From NCBI RefSeq assembly GCF_003576345.1, contig NZ_QWGB01000005.1, forward strand, positions 434,001 through 498,000: a stretch of DNA of 64,000 nt. Direction: 5' to 3'. The first letter of the stretch is position 1; the number at the start of each line of letters is the position of its first letter. Shown piece by piece: positions 43,981 to 53,669 of the stretch. A program made the position numbers and the translations under genes. The stretch comes from Henriciella barbarensis (lineage in GTDB: Bacteria > Pseudomonadota > Alphaproteobacteria > Caulobacterales > Hyphomonadaceae). The notes beneath the pieces were generated by a model that worked only from the letters and a program-made list of their open reading frames with translations, made no database searches and had not been told where the DNA came from.

Positions 43981-45252
43981 ATGAGTGTTGCGACAATCGC
44001 CCGTGAGAAGAAAGATATTTACGAAGTCGGTGAGATTCCGCCTGAGTTCCACGTACCGAAATTCATGCATGCCTGGGCGATTCGCCGCGAACGCCACGGG
44101 CGCCCGAATACCGCGATGCAAGTTGAGCAGGTACCGGTTCCGGAAATCGATTCCGACGAGGTGCTGGTGCTCGTTATGGCCGCGGGCGTCAATTACAACG
44201 GTATCTGGGCTGGCCTTGGTGAGCCGATTTCGCCGTTCGATGTTCACAAGGCAGACTTCCATGTCGCAGGCTCTGACGCGTCCGGTATTGTCTGGGCCGT
44301 GGGCCGCAAGGTCACCCGCGTAAAGCCGGGCGACGAAGTCGTCATCCACTGTAACCAGGACGATGGCGACGACGAGGAGTGTAATGGCGGCGACCCGATG
44401 TTCTCCCCGTCCCAGCGCATCTGGGGCTATGAGACGCCGGACGGTTCGTTCGCGCAGTTCTGTCGGGTACAGGCCCGCCAGTGCATGCCGCGTCCCAAGC
44501 ACCTCACCTGGGAAGAAAGCGCCTGCTACACGCTGACGCTCGCAACCGCCTACCGCATGTTGTTCGGCCACCGTCCGCACATCGTGAAGCCGGGCAATAA
44601 TGTCCTCGTATGGGGCGCATCCGGCGGGCTTGGCAGTTTCGGCGTCCAGCTTTGCGCCGTGACCGGTGCGCACGCAATCGGTGTGGTGTCCGACAATGAC
44701 AAGTTCGACTTTGTCTATTCGATGGGCGCCAAGGGCGTGCTGAACCGGAAGGACTACAATTGCTGGGGCCAGTTGCCCACGGTCAATGGTCCCGAATTCT
44801 CCGACTATATGCGCGAGAACCGCAAGTTCGGTAAGGCGATCTGGGAGATTACGGGCAAAAAGGATGTCGACATCGTGTTCGAACATCCAGGCGAAAGCAC
44901 TTTTCCTGTGTCTGTCTTCGTCGTGAAGCGTGGCGGCATGGTCGTTATCTGCGCCGGCACGACGGGTTTCAACCTGACCATGGATGCACGCTTCCTCTGG
45001 ATGCGTCAGAAGCGGGTGCAGGGCTCTCACTTTGCGAACCTCGCCCAGGCTTCTGCGGCAAACCAGCTCGTCATCGACCGGCGGATCGACCCGTGCATGT
45101 CTGAGGTCTTCCCCTGGGCGGACATTCCGGCAGCGCATGAGAAGATGCTCGATAACAAGCACCTTCCGGGCAACATGGCGGTGCTCGTCACCTCACCAAA
45201 GCCGGGCCTGCGCACGGTTGAGGACGTCCTCGCCGTTTCCGGCCAGACATAA
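43981..45252 (+). CDS. ccr: Crotonyl-CoA carboxylase/reductase
   Basis: Key enzyme of the ethylmalonyl-CoA pathway: NADPH-driven reductive carboxylation of crotonyl-CoA to ethylmalonyl-CoA. The 423-residue MDR-superfamily protein has the Ccr-specific N-terminus (VPKFMHAWAIRRERHGRPN), AAGVNYNGIWAGLGEPISPF, the HCNQDDGDDEECNGGDPM insertion, a Rossmann motif (VLVWGASGGLGSFGVQL) and VFEHPGESTFPVSVFVVKRGG. The length is normal (about 425-430). With ecm nearby, the organism can build C4/C5 units from acetate or acetyl-CoA-yielding substrates without the glyoxylate cycle. Confidence 0.97.
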   Translation: MSVATIAREKKDIYEVGEIPPEFHVPKFMHAWAIRRERHGRPNTAMQVEQVPVPEIDSDEVLVLVMAAGVNYNGIWAGLGEPISPFDVHKADFHVAGSDASGIVWAVGRKVTRVKPGDEVVIHCNQDDGDDEECNGGDPMFSPSQRIWGYETPDGSFAQFCRVQARQCMPRPKHLTWEESACYTLTLATAYRMLFGHRPHIVKPGNNVLVWGASGGLGSFGVQLCAVTGAHAIGVVSDNDKFDFVYSMGAKGVLNRKDYNCWGQLPTVNGPEFSDYMRENRKFGKAIWEITGKKDVDIVFEHPGESTFPVSVFVVKRGGMVVICAGTTGFNLTMDARFLWMRQKRVQGSHFANLAQASAANQLVIDRRIDPCMSEVFPWADIPAAHEKMLDNKHLPGNMAVLVTSPKPGLRTVEDVLAVSGQT

Positions 45253-45335
45253 GCGCACGCGGCAATTTATTAGGCGCGCACGCGTAAATCGGGTATCATC
45301 GTCTCTGCTGGTTTCCTGCCGGCGGAGACAATCCT

Positions 45336-45737
45336 ATGCAGCTCCTCGCAATCGCCTTTACTCTGGCCCTCGCCCTGCCGTCGTCGCCTCGCGAGCGCAC
45401 ACATGTATCATGGTTATGTGACATGAACGGAGCCACGGGCGTTCTGGAAGCTGAATACGACACGATCACACCGAACGGCGAGCCAACTTCACCGCCGCGC
45501 GAAGCGTTAAATGAGTTCATCGAGACCGGGGCTGGAAACGTCTTCTACAATGGCCGCCTGACGCTCGATGACCGCAACTATGTGTTCAGCGGCGAGAACC
45601 ATATTGCCGAATTCACCAACACCTCCACGCTCGAACGCTTTCATGTGCATCTCAGGCGTGAGGGCAATATTCTGCGTCTCACCGAAGACCTCGGCGAAGG
45701 CAAAGAGAAAGTGTATCACTGCGCCCCTCTAAACTAG
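45336..45737 (+). CDS. Hypothetical secreted protein
   Basis: A 133-residue product with a short signal-peptide-like N-terminus (LLAIAFTLALALPSS) and no recognised domain. The mature part is strand-rich and acidic, with two cysteines (SWLCDMNG and VYHCAPLN) placed near the two ends of the domain, likely to be paired. A middle block reads NGRLTLDDRNYVFSGENHIAEF. Codon use is normal for the genome. It is on the same strand as ccr and the M20 peptidase, with short gaps. Confidence 0.7.
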   Translation: MQLLAIAFTLALALPSSPRERTHVSWLCDMNGATGVLEAEYDTITPNGEPTSPPREALNEFIETGAGNVFYNGRLTLDDRNYVFSGENHIAEFTNTSTLERFHVHLRREGNILRLTEDLGEGKEKVYHCAPLN

Positions 45738-45814
45738 GCTGGCAAGCCCCCTTGCCCGGAGGCACGCCACGCACCAGAGTGGCGCGCAAAGCCTAGACGT
45801 GAGGGAGGGCCGGA

Positions 45815-47317
45815 ATGACCAAGAAGATCCTGCTTGGGGTGGGCGTTACCTTTTTGGCGCTTATTGCTGTTCTTGTCGTGCGCACGCTGAACTATGGCGG
45901 TGTGCCGGACACGGTGCAGCAGGTCGAACTGTCAGAACCACCGGCGATTTCAGCTGACACAGCTGCGCAGCACCTCTCAGAGGCCATCCAGTTTCGTACA
46001 ATCACACTATCATCAGGCGACCCACGCCCAGGCCAGGAAGGCCCCTGGCTGGAGCTGCAATCGTGGCTGGAAGCGACCTATCCTGCATTCCATGCCGCCG
46101 CATCGAAAGAGACTGTCCCCGGCGGCTATACCGTTCTCTATACATGGGAAGGGTCCGACCCTGCCCTCGATCCGCTTCTGCTGATGGCGCACCAGGATGT
46201 TGTTCCGGTCAATATCGGTACCGAGGGCGACTGGACCGGTGCCCCCTTCGCCGGCGAGATCGTAGACGGTTACATCTATGGCCGCGGCGCAATGGACGAC
46301 AAAGGCTCGCTCGTCGCCATCATGGAAGGGCTGGATGCGCTGGCTCGCGACGGTTTCGAGCCGCAACGCACGATCATCGTCCAGCTGGGCCATGATGAGG
46401 AAGTTTCCGGCTCTGGCGCAGAGGCTGGCATCGCCCTCCTGAAAGGGCGCGGTGTCTCCCCTGTCATGGCGCTGGATGAAGGTTTCATGGTGGTTCAGGA
46501 CAATCCAGTGACTGGCGGCACGCTGGGCCTGATCGGTGTCGCGGAGAAAGGCTATGTCACGGTCCAGATCACGGTCACGGCGGAAGGCGGGCACTCATCC
46601 GCGCCGCCACGCGACAGCGCCACAGTTCGGCTGTCGCGGGCGCTGATCGCGCTTGATGAGAACCAGATGGAAGCCGACCTGTCTGCCTCGCCGACCTCCG
46701 ACATGATGCAGGTGGTTGCCGGTGAAATGGGCTTCGTCCAGCGGATGGCGCTCGCTAACCAGTGGCTGCTTGGCGGTATGGTCGAGAGCGGGTTCGCAGC
46801 CTCCCCGCAAGGCAATGCGATGATCCGCACGACGACCGCGCCGACGATGCTGTCAGGCTCTGCCAAGGAAAACGTTCTGGCCCAGCGGGCAACTGCGATC
46901 GTCAACTTTCGCGTCCACCCGAACAATACGGTTGAAGATATTCTGGACCATATCGGGGAGGTGACCTCGGACATTGAGGGTATTGAATACGCACCGGTCG
47001 CTGGTGGTATTGGCAGTGAAGCCTCTGGCGTCAGCGCGACAGACAACAGGGCTTATGGCGTGCTGCACGCTGTAGCGACCGAAGTCGGTGGCGGCGCACC
47101 TGTCACCCCCGCCCTCGTCATCGGCGCGACCGATGCGCGCTATGCCAGCGCCATCACGGACAGTGTCTACCGGTTTGCACCGAGCATTGTCGGTCCAGCA
47201 GACCTTGCAGGTTTCCACGGCACGAATGAGCGCCTCAGCGTGGAGAATATGGGGCATCTCTCGCGCAGCTATGCGCAGATCGTGCTGGCTATGGATAAAC
47301 CGGACGCAGGCGAGTAG
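45815..47317 (+). CDS. M20 family metallopeptidase, membrane-anchored
   Basis: The 500-residue zinc carboxypeptidase/dipeptidase has an uncleaved N-terminal membrane helix (LLGVGVTFLALIAVLVVRTL), like yeast carboxypeptidase S and PM20D1-type enzymes. Metal and catalytic residues are present in LLMAHQDVVPV, YGRGAMDDKGSLV and GHDEEVSGSGAEAG. The dimerisation domain (VTAEGGHSSAPPRDSATVRL) is intact. The active site probably faces the periplasm. Its stop lies directly against the stop of the converging channel gene. Confidence 0.93.
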   Translation: MTKKILLGVGVTFLALIAVLVVRTLNYGGVPDTVQQVELSEPPAISADTAAQHLSEAIQFRTITLSSGDPRPGQEGPWLELQSWLEATYPAFHAAASKETVPGGYTVLYTWEGSDPALDPLLLMAHQDVVPVNIGTEGDWTGAPFAGEIVDGYIYGRGAMDDKGSLVAIMEGLDALARDGFEPQRTIIVQLGHDEEVSGSGAEAGIALLKGRGVSPVMALDEGFMVVQDNPVTGGTLGLIGVAEKGYVTVQITVTAEGGHSSAPPRDSATVRLSRALIALDENQMEADLSASPTSDMMQVVAGEMGFVQRMALANQWLLGGMVESGFAASPQGNAMIRTTTAPTMLSGSAKENVLAQRATAIVNFRVHPNNTVEDILDHIGEVTSDIEGIEYAPVAGGIGSEASGVSATDNRAYGVLHAVATEVGGGAPVTPALVIGATDARYASAITDSVYRFAPSIVGPADLAGFHGTNERLSVENMGHLSRSYAQIVLAMDKPDAGE

Positions 47318-48217
47318 TCAGCGCGAATCCTCATCTGAGGCATCTGCGCTCTCTTCTTCCAGTTCGGCCGCTTCGATACGCGCGACGCGCCTTTCCAGTG
47401 CCTGTTCGCGCCGTTCCTGTTTGGCCGCTTCACGCTCTCTGATCTCATCGGAGAAGGCGCTCGCGAACACGCCTGCTGGCAGGGCCACCATGCCGATTCC
47501 GGCGATCGCAATGACGGATGCAAAGACCCGGCCCAGCGGCGTGATCGGATAGACATCGCCATAGCCGACAGTCGTCAGGGTCGCGATGGCCCACCAGATG
47601 GCGCGAGGAATAGACGCAAAGTTTTCCTGCTGCTCCCCACCGACGCCTTCGACGAAATAGAGCAACACAGCCGAAATATAGACAAGCGCCATCGCCATGG
47701 CGAGCGTCGTGAATAGTTGCTGCCCGGCCCGAGAGAGCGTTGCGCCCAACACATCGAACGCCGGGATGAAGCGGGAGATCTTGGCAAGGCGCGCCAGTCG
47801 CAGCACACGTAGCACCATTACGATCTGCGCGCTGGCATCGTCCGGGGCAAGAAGTATCCAGAGAAGCTCTGGCAGGAAAGCTACAAGGTCGGCCAGTGCA
47901 TAACCTGAGAAGACATAGCGCACGCGCCCGCGAACACCGCGATATTCGGGGTTCTCTCCGGCTACCCAGAGCCGGAGAAGGTATTCCAGCGCAAAGATGA
48001 CGATGATTGCGACGTTGAACACGTCAATGGCACGCATCCAAGCGTCGCCCATTGCGGGCTCTGTTTCCAGCGCAAGCGCAAGGAAGCTAAGCAGGACAAG
48101 AATGATGATGAACAGGTTGAAAGGCGACAGGCCTGTCTTCTCACGAGCCGTCGGTTCCATCTGCGTATAGAGCCGTTTGCGCAGACCCATCTGCGTCATA
48201 ATGTGATGCATCGCCAT
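47318..48217 (-). CDS. Voltage-gated potassium channel-like ion transporter
   Basis: The 299-residue six-helix cation channel has S1-S4 with a voltage-sensor helix of regularly spaced arginines (MVLRVLRLARLAKISRFIPAF). The pore has selectivity filter TTVGYGDVYP, typical of potassium channels. A cytoplasmic Glu/Arg/Ala-rich coiled tail follows (EREAAKQERREQALERRVARIEAAELEEE). It is related to KvAP/Kch-type prokaryotic channels. Several N-terminal Met residues make the exact start uncertain. It is convergent with the M20 gene. Confidence 0.92.
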   Translation of the reverse strand: MAMHHIMTQMGLRKRLYTQMEPTAREKTGLSPFNLFIIILVLLSFLALALETEPAMGDAWMRAIDVFNVAIIVIFALEYLLRLWVAGENPEYRGVRGRVRYVFSGYALADLVAFLPELLWILLAPDDASAQIVMVLRVLRLARLAKISRFIPAFDVLGATLSRAGQQLFTTLAMAMALVYISAVLLYFVEGVGGEQQENFASIPRAIWWAIATLTTVGYGDVYPITPLGRVFASVIAIAGIGMVALPAGVFASAFSDEIREREAAKQERREQALERRVARIEAAELEEESADASDEDSR

Positions 48218-48264
48218 GCTCGCCCGCCCCCGGTATCCACCCGACGAGCTTAAGCGTGAACTGG

Positions 48265-50661
48265 CTATCCTCGCAACACGCCGCCGGTGGCCTTAGCGAC
48301 GTTGGCGATGACGGCTTCGGCGATCTTGTCGATCTCCTTGTCCTTCAGCGTTTCGCCTTCGGGCTGGATCGTGACTTCGATGGCAACCGATTTCTTGCCC
48401 GGATCGATACCCTTACCCTGATAGACATCGAATACATCGACACCCGTGATGAGTTTCTTGTCACCTGCGCGGGCCTGGCGGACAATGTCGCCAGCTGGAA
48501 CGCTCTCATCTACAACGAAAGCGAAATCGCGGCGGATTGGAGTGAGATCAGCGCGTTTCAGGACAGGACGTGTCTTGGTGGCTTTTGCCTTCATCATCGG
48601 CAGGGCGTTTAGATTCAGCTCAAAGCCATAGACGGGGCCGTCGACATCCAACGCCTTCAGGACACGAGGATGCAATGCGCCGAAGTGCGCGATGGTGACT
48701 TTCGGCCCAAGCTTCAGGCAGGCGGATTGGCCGGGATGCCAGTGATCCTGCCGCGGTGCTTCGATCTGAAAGCGCTCCGGCGGCTGGGCAAGCTCTGCCA
48801 GAAGGGCGAAGAGGTCAGCCTTGGCAGCAACGGCGTCATAAGGCGCTTGTGCGCCGCTCCAGTGACGGGCTGTCACGGGACGCACGAGGGCCGCAACGAC
48901 GTTACGTTGATCCTTGGGGCCATCCCCAAGATAGACCGGACCAGCTTCGAACAGGCGCAACTCGCGCTCGCCGCGATCGGCGCCGCGTTGGGCGGCCACG
49001 GCGAGGTTTGCCAGAATGCTGGGGCGCATCTGATTGAGCTCGCTTGCGACGGGGTTCGAAAGGGTCAGCGCATCGCTTCCGCCGCCGAACAGCTTGGCAT
49101 GCGCCTTCGGCATGAACGACCAGGTCACCGTTTCCAGGAAGCCGCGAGCCGCCATGACACGCCGAGCCGCACGGATGCGGGCCTGCGTCGGCGTGATGAG
49201 CGCCTTGCGGCCGCCTTCAGGCAGAGGCAGCGACTGGGTCGGAAGCTTGTCGTATCCGTTCAGGCGCGCGACTTCTTCAACGATGTCTGCGGACTGCTCG
49301 ATATCAAAACGCCAGCTTGGCACGGAGAGGTACCAGGCTTCGCCCGTATCCTCGAGACCGAAGCCGAGATCCTTCAGCATCTTCTTGAGGTCGGCTGATT
49401 TGATCTCCAGTCCCGTCAGGCGAGCGACATCGCGCTTGTCAAACAGGACCTTGGCATGCGGGGCCGGTGGCTGGCCGGCAACGCGGCTTACCGAAACCTC
49501 ACCGCCGCCATACTCCTTGATGAGCATGAGCGCGAAGTTGAGGCCATCGACGCAGCTTTGCGGATCCACGCCGCGCTCGAAGCGGTAGCGGGCATCGGAA
49601 ATGATGCCAGTGTCGCGTCCGGTGCGGGCTGTGCGAAGCGGGTCGAACCAGGCGCTTTCAATGAACACATCGGTTGTCTCGGCGCTGACCGCAGTAGACT
49701 GGCCGCCCATGACACCGCCGAGACCAATCGGGCCGCTATCGTCAGCGATAACGCACATCTCGGTGCCGATCTCATAGGTCTTGCCATCAATGGCTTCCAG
49801 CTTCTCACCTTCGCGGCCGAGACGAGCGACAACAGCGCCCTTCAGCTTCGCGGCGTCATAAGCGTGCAAGGGACGCGCCCGATCGAACGAGATGTAGTTG
49901 GTGATATCGACGAGTAGCGAGCGCGGCGTAATACCGAGCGCTTTCAGACGCTGCTGCATCCATTCCGGAGACGGCCCATTGGTGACACCACGCACGAGTG
50001 CACCGGCGAAGACCGGGCAGGCCTGCGGGGCTTCAAGCTGGATATCAACGGGGCAATCAAAGCTGCCTTCGACCTTCTTGATCGGGTTTTCGAGAAACCG
50101 CCCGGCCCCGGCTGCGGCAAGGTCGCGTGCGATGCCCTGCACACCGAGCCAGTCTGGCCGGTTCGGAGTGACTTCGAAGTCGATGATCTTGTCGGTCAGG
50201 CCAAGCGCCTCGGCAGCGGGGGTGCCGACCTTCCAGTCACCTTTCAGGTCCGCGATGCCGTCATGGTCCTCGCCGGCCTCAATCTCCTTGGTGGAGCAGA
50301 GCATGCCGTGGCTTTCGATGCCGCGGATCTTGCGTGGCTTCTTGTCGAGCGCGAAGTCGAGACCGGGAATATAGGTACCAAGTGGGGCATAGATCGCCGT
50401 CATACCGGCGCGGGCATTCGGCGCCCCGCAGACGATCTGCTTGGTGCCGTCTTTTGTTTCTACTGTGCAGACACGCAAGCGATCCGCATCCGGGTGCGGC
50501 TCTGCGGCTGTCACATGGGCGACAGTGAACTCAGCGAGTTTTTCAGCCGGGTCCTCAACATGCTCCACCTCGAGGCCAGCTTTCAGCATGGTGGCGAGAA
50601 TATCTTCAAGCGGCGCCTTGGTCGCGAGATAATCCTGCAACCATGAGAGTGTGAACTTCAT
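48265..50661 (-). CDS. pheT: Phenylalanine--tRNA ligase subunit beta
   Basis: Beta chain of the alpha2beta2 synthetase, 798 residues. It has the N-terminal MKFTLSWLQDYL, a tRNA-binding OB domain (VAHVTAAEPHPDADRLRVC), the B3/B4 editing domain, the B5 domain (AKVLFDKRDVARLTGLEI), a catalytic-like core and a C-terminal FDX-ACB anticodon domain ending with VEVTIQPEGETLKDKEIDK. It is separated from pheS by a small membrane-protein gene instead of following it directly. Confidence 0.97.
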   Translation of the reverse strand: MKFTLSWLQDYLATKAPLEDILATMLKAGLEVEHVEDPAEKLAEFTVAHVTAAEPHPDADRLRVCTVETKDGTKQIVCGAPNARAGMTAIYAPLGTYIPGLDFALDKKPRKIRGIESHGMLCSTKEIEAGEDHDGIADLKGDWKVGTPAAEALGLTDKIIDFEVTPNRPDWLGVQGIARDLAAAGAGRFLENPIKKVEGSFDCPVDIQLEAPQACPVFAGALVRGVTNGPSPEWMQQRLKALGITPRSLLVDITNYISFDRARPLHAYDAAKLKGAVVARLGREGEKLEAIDGKTYEIGTEMCVIADDSGPIGLGGVMGGQSTAVSAETTDVFIESAWFDPLRTARTGRDTGIISDARYRFERGVDPQSCVDGLNFALMLIKEYGGGEVSVSRVAGQPPAPHAKVLFDKRDVARLTGLEIKSADLKKMLKDLGFGLEDTGEAWYLSVPSWRFDIEQSADIVEEVARLNGYDKLPTQSLPLPEGGRKALITPTQARIRAARRVMAARGFLETVTWSFMPKAHAKLFGGGSDALTLSNPVASELNQMRPSILANLAVAAQRGADRGERELRLFEAGPVYLGDGPKDQRNVVAALVRPVTARHWSGAQAPYDAVAAKADLFALLAELAQPPERFQIEAPRQDHWHPGQSACLKLGPKVTIAHFGALHPRVLKALDVDGPVYGFELNLNALPMMKAKATKTRPVLKRADLTPIRRDFAFVVDESVPAGDIVRQARAGDKKLITGVDVFDVYQGKGIDPGKKSVAIEVTIQPEGETLKDKEIDKIAEAVIANVAKATGGVLRG

Positions 50662-50664
50662 CGT

Positions 50665-51285
50665 TTATTCCACTTCCGGGGTCGGTTCGGTTTGAGGGGC
50701 GCGCACGTCGTCCGCGAGATCCTCGAAAATATCTTCTTCGCTGCGTTGGCAGCGTTTGACTGGCTCAGCGCGGCTCATGCTGACGCCCATACCAAGACCG
50801 CGCGCCGTCCAGCAGCGGTCGAAGACAGAGCAGTAGCAGATTTCCACATCTAGCTCGCTCCACGCCGCAGCGGCAGCGTTACGTTGTTCAAGCGTCACTT
50901 TCCCCCGCGGCCAGTCGACACGCAGGGGTACAATGGTGTCACCGGGCGCGACGGCCCGTCCGATCAGGCTTGACCAGGACTGCTGATAGCCGGGCGGGAA
51001 GGTGTCGGCATACGGTGTCAGGTCCTCGACCGTTTCGCCGTCCTTCAGCATCTCGACCCGCTCAATCAAGGCCGGGCCGACGCCGCTATTGGTGAGTCGG
51101 ATACCCATCGCAGACGTAGAGGGTGTCTCCGAGACGAAGCCCTCAATCTGAACGACGGGGAAAACGGCGCCATGCTGTTGGGCGCGCATAACGCGGCCCT
51201 GGTCCCAGGCAATGAAGACGGCAATCGCGCTGGTGATTACCGCGCAGACCGCAATCAGCATCTCTGCCTTGTTGCCGTTACCCAT
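50665..51285 (-). CDS. Hypothetical single-pass membrane protein between pheS and pheT
   Basis: The 206-residue product has an N-terminal membrane anchor (AEMLIAVCAVITSAIAVFIAW, about residues 8-28), then a region starting with basic RVMRAQQHGAVFP. The soluble part has a strand-rich fold with IRLTNSGVGPALIERVEMLKDG and a short Cys-containing loop (EICYCSVFDRCW). The C-terminal tail is acidic and Pro-rich. No named family was recognised; similar anchored proteins with the N-x-G-x-GPA pattern exist in alphaproteobacteria (recollection). It ends 4 bases before the pheT start and lies 15 bases after pheS, so it must be in the same transcript. Confidence 0.78.
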   Translation of the reverse strand: MGNGNKAEMLIAVCAVITSAIAVFIAWDQGRVMRAQQHGAVFPVVQIEGFVSETPSTSAMGIRLTNSGVGPALIERVEMLKDGETVEDLTPYADTFPPGYQQSWSSLIGRAVAPGDTIVPLRVDWPRGKVTLEQRNAAAAAWSELDVEICYCSVFDRCWTARGLGMGVSMSRAEPVKRCQRSEEDIFEDLADDVRAPQTEPTPEVE

Positions 51286-51300
51286 GGTTTGTCCCGCCTT

Positions 51301-52374
51301 CTAGCTCAGACCGCCGGAGACGCTGGGCGTTGCCCAAGGGCGGAAGCCGTAATGGCGACTCCAGCCTGCATCGGCTTCAAAATAGGGACGAAGGTCCGGC
51401 ATGCCGTATTTGAGCATGGCGAGCCTGTCGACACCCATACCGAAGGCGAAGCCCTGATATTCGTTCGGGTCAATACCGCAATTGCGCAGCACGTTCGGGT
51501 GGACCATGCCGGAGCCGAGGATCTCCATCCAGCTATCCCCCGCGCCGATCTCGATCGAGTCGCCAACCTTGGTGTATTTGACGTCCATCTCAGCCGATGG
51601 CTCCGTGAACGGGAAGAAGTGCGGACGGAACCTCGCCTCGACATTATCGACTTCGAAGAACTCACGGACGAAATCGATCAGGCATCCCTTTAGGTGGCCC
51701 ATATGGATGTTCTTCTCGATCACGAGGCCTTCGACCTGGTGGAACATCGGCGTGTGGGTGGCGTCCCAATCATTTCGGTAGACACGGCCCGGCACGAGGA
51801 TACGGATCGGCGGCTTCTGAGCCTCCATCACCCGCACCTGAACAGGGCTGGTGTGGGTACGAAGAACTTTTGGCGCGGCGCCTTCCTGCGGATCGAAGAA
51901 GAAAGTGTCGTGCGTCTCACGCGCCGGGTGGCCTTCAGGGAAGTTCAGCGCGGTGAAATTGTGCCAGTCATCTTCAATGTCCGGGCCTTCTGCGACAGAG
52001 AATCCCATATCGCCGAAGATGGCGGCGATCTCTTCGAAGACCTGCATGACGGGGTGCAGCTTGCCTTCTGGCGTTGTCAGTGGCGGCAGGGTCATGTCGA
52101 TGCGCTCTGTCTGGAGTTTCTTCTCCAGCTCGGCATCTTCAAGTGTCGCCTTGCGCGCCTCGACGGCGTCGGCGACGCGGTTGCGCAGGCCGTTAAGCTT
52201 GGGCCCCATGTCCTGACGCTCTTCAGGGCTCATGCCACCGAGCGTCTTCATCAGGCCGGAAATGCGGCCCTTCTTGCCAAGCTCGGCCACGCGCACGGCG
52301 TCGAGCGCGGCAAGATCATTGGCTGCTTCAATCGCGCCCAGCGCTTCTGTTTCGATCTTGTCAGTGTCGGACAT
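51301..52374 (-). CDS. pheS: Phenylalanine--tRNA ligase subunit alpha
   Basis: Catalytic alpha chain, 357 residues. The N-terminal coiled-coil (residues 1-95) is followed by the class II core: motif 1 region [21 protein letters not shown], motif 2 ([21 protein letters not shown]) and motif 3 ([18 protein letters not shown]). The [11 protein letters not shown] block is standard for PheS. It starts 4 bases after the upstream acetyltransferase gene stop, in an infC-to-pheT cluster. Confidence 0.98.
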   Translation of the reverse strand: MSDTDKIETEALGAIEAANDLAALDAVRVAELGKKGRISGLMKTLGGMSPEERQDMGPKLNGLRNRVADAVEARKATLEDAELEKKLQTERIDMTLPPLTTPEGKLHPVMQVFEEIAAIFGDMGFSVAEGPDIEDDWHNFTALNFPEGHPARETHDTFFFDPQEGAAPKVLRTHTSPVQVRVMEAQKPPIRILVPGRVYRNDWDATHTPMFHQVEGLVIEKNIHMGHLKGCLIDFVREFFEVDNVEARFRPHFFPFTEPSAEMDVKYTKVGDSIEIGAGDSWMEILGSGMVHPNVLRNCGIDPNEYQGFAFGMGVDRLAMLKYGMPDLRPYFEADAGWSRHYGFRPWATPSVSGGLS

Positions 52375-52377
52375 GTC

Positions 52378-52836
52378 TCAGCTCCGGTCCTCTGGGGAAT
52401 TCGCTGCGACTTCCTTATCAAGCCATTTCGCCATGACCAGACGCGGTGTGTCTGCATATCCCGCTTTGTTGTAGAATTCACGCACCGAGTCGTTCGATGG
52501 TCGGATCATAAGCTGGATTTTGCGCACGCCGCGATCCTGTGCCCACGTTTCCGCCTGCGAGATCAGGAACTGCGCAATCCCTTGTCTCTGGAACGGTGGT
52601 GACACAGCGAGATAGTAGATCCAGCCGCGATGGCCATCATCGGCGACCATAACGCTGCCAGCCAACTGGCCGCCGCATTCAGCAATTAAAATCGTCGAAG
52701 AAGGTGCCTCAATTGCCCGCATAAAATCGGACAGAGGAGGATTGTAAGCTGCAACGAGACCGCAGGCTTCCCATAGTGCAACGACAGCCGACCCATCGGC
52801 CGACAATGCGGGCCGAAGGGCGGGCTGTTCAGTCAT
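52378..52836 (-). CDS. GNAT family N-acetyltransferase
   Basis: The 152-residue acetyl-CoA-dependent acetyltransferase has motif A VSPPFQRQGIAQFLISQAETWA, which fits the Q/RxxGxG/A acetyl-CoA loop, and the C-terminal LMIRPSNDSVREFYNKAGYA block. It resembles the YpeA-like subgroup in length and layout. The substrate, protein or small molecule, is unknown. It lies 6 bases after the rplT stop and 3 bases before pheS, so it is part of the translation operon. Confidence 0.9.
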   Translation of the reverse strand: MTEQPALRPALSADGSAVVALWEACGLVAAYNPPLSDFMRAIEAPSSTILIAECGGQLAGSVMVADDGHRGWIYYLAVSPPFQRQGIAQFLISQAETWAQDRGVRKIQLMIRPSNDSVREFYNKAGYADTPRLVMAKWLDKEVAANSPEDRS

Positions 52837-52842
52837 TGTAGC

Positions 52843-53205
52843 TTACGCCAGCGCGCCCTTGGCCTTCTCCACCAGTGCGCCAAAAGCTTCTGGTTCGTGT
52901 ACGGCAAGGTCAGCCATGACCTTGCGGTCGACTTCGATGCCAGCCTTGGTGAGGCCATCGATGAAGCGCGAATAGGTCAGCTCTTCGTCGTGAACGCGAA
53001 CAGCCGCGTTGATGCGCTGGATCCAGAGCGAACGGAAGGTGCGTTTCTTCTGCTTACGGCCGATATAGGCATACTGGCCAGCTTTCCAGACAGCGGCGTT
53101 GGCCGTGCGGAAAGTATTCTTGCGGCGACCATAGTAACCTTTGGCGGCCTTGATAATCTTCTTGTGGCGGGCGTGTGCCGGCACTTTGTTACGTGAACGG
53201 GGCAT
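52843..53205 (-). CDS. rplT: 50S ribosomal protein L20
   Basis: Primary rRNA-binding protein of the large subunit, 120 residues, with typical N-terminal basic extension ([29 protein letters not shown]) and globular end ([12 protein letters not shown]-type block [20 protein letters not shown]). In enterobacteria and Bacillus L20 represses its own operon. No matching mimic was examined here. It follows rpmI by 88 bases. Confidence 0.99.
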   Translation of the reverse strand: MPRSRNKVPAHARHKKIIKAAKGYYGRRKNTFRTANAAVWKAGQYAYIGRKQKKRTFRSLWIQRINAAVRVHDEELTYSRFIDGLTKAGIEVDRKVMADLAVHEPEAFGALVEKAKGALA

Positions 53206-53293
53206 CTGGGCCTCCTGCTAGTTCAAAAACGGTTCGAGTTCGAGCTGCTTCCGGCTCAATTGCCCCAAGGGGCCGTGGCCGGAATGACGGGGT

Positions 53294-53494
53294 TTAAAGT
53301 CCGTAGGGCAGGTACTTCTTGACGCGATGCTCATCAGCCTTGGCAACCGGCTTGGTGCCGCGGTTCTGGCGGATGTACTTTGCGTTGTGGCTGATCAGGC
53401 GGTGACGCTTGCCGGCGACGCCGTGCTTGAGCTTGCCTGTGGCCGTGAACTTGAACCGCTTCGCAGCGGCCTTCTTGGTCTTCATCTTCGGCAT
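53294..53494 (-). CDS. rpmI: 50S ribosomal protein L35
   Basis: A 66-residue basic ribosomal protein with the family start [20 protein letters not shown], the middle [18 protein letters not shown] and the end VKKYLPYGL. It sits between infC and rplT, the order conserved in bacteria. Confidence 0.99.
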   Translation of the reverse strand: MPKMKTKKAAAKRFKFTATGKLKHGVAGKRHRLISHNAKYIRQNRGTKPVAKADEHRVKKYLPYGL

Positions 53495-53603
53495 TTCGAT
53501 CTCCTGTCGGGACGCGCTGGGCGACCACTAGCTAGTCGTTCATGAGCCCGCAGGCATGCCGTTTTGGCCCGCAGTGCTCGAAAGAGGGCGCTTATGACGG
53601 AAA

Positions 53604-53627
53604 GGCGCGCCTAAATCAAGGCGCGCC
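53604..53627 (-). terminator. Hairpin between infC and rpmI
   Basis: Two GGCGCGCC octamers (53604-53611 and 53620-53627), each self-complementary, can pair across an 8-base loop. On the minus strand the stem is followed by TTTCC only. It may be an attenuator or an RNA-stability element within the infC-rpmI gap. Confidence 0.45.
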
Positions 53628-53669
53628 CTGTCCAATCAAACGCGATTTTATCAGTTGATAGCCAGCGTC

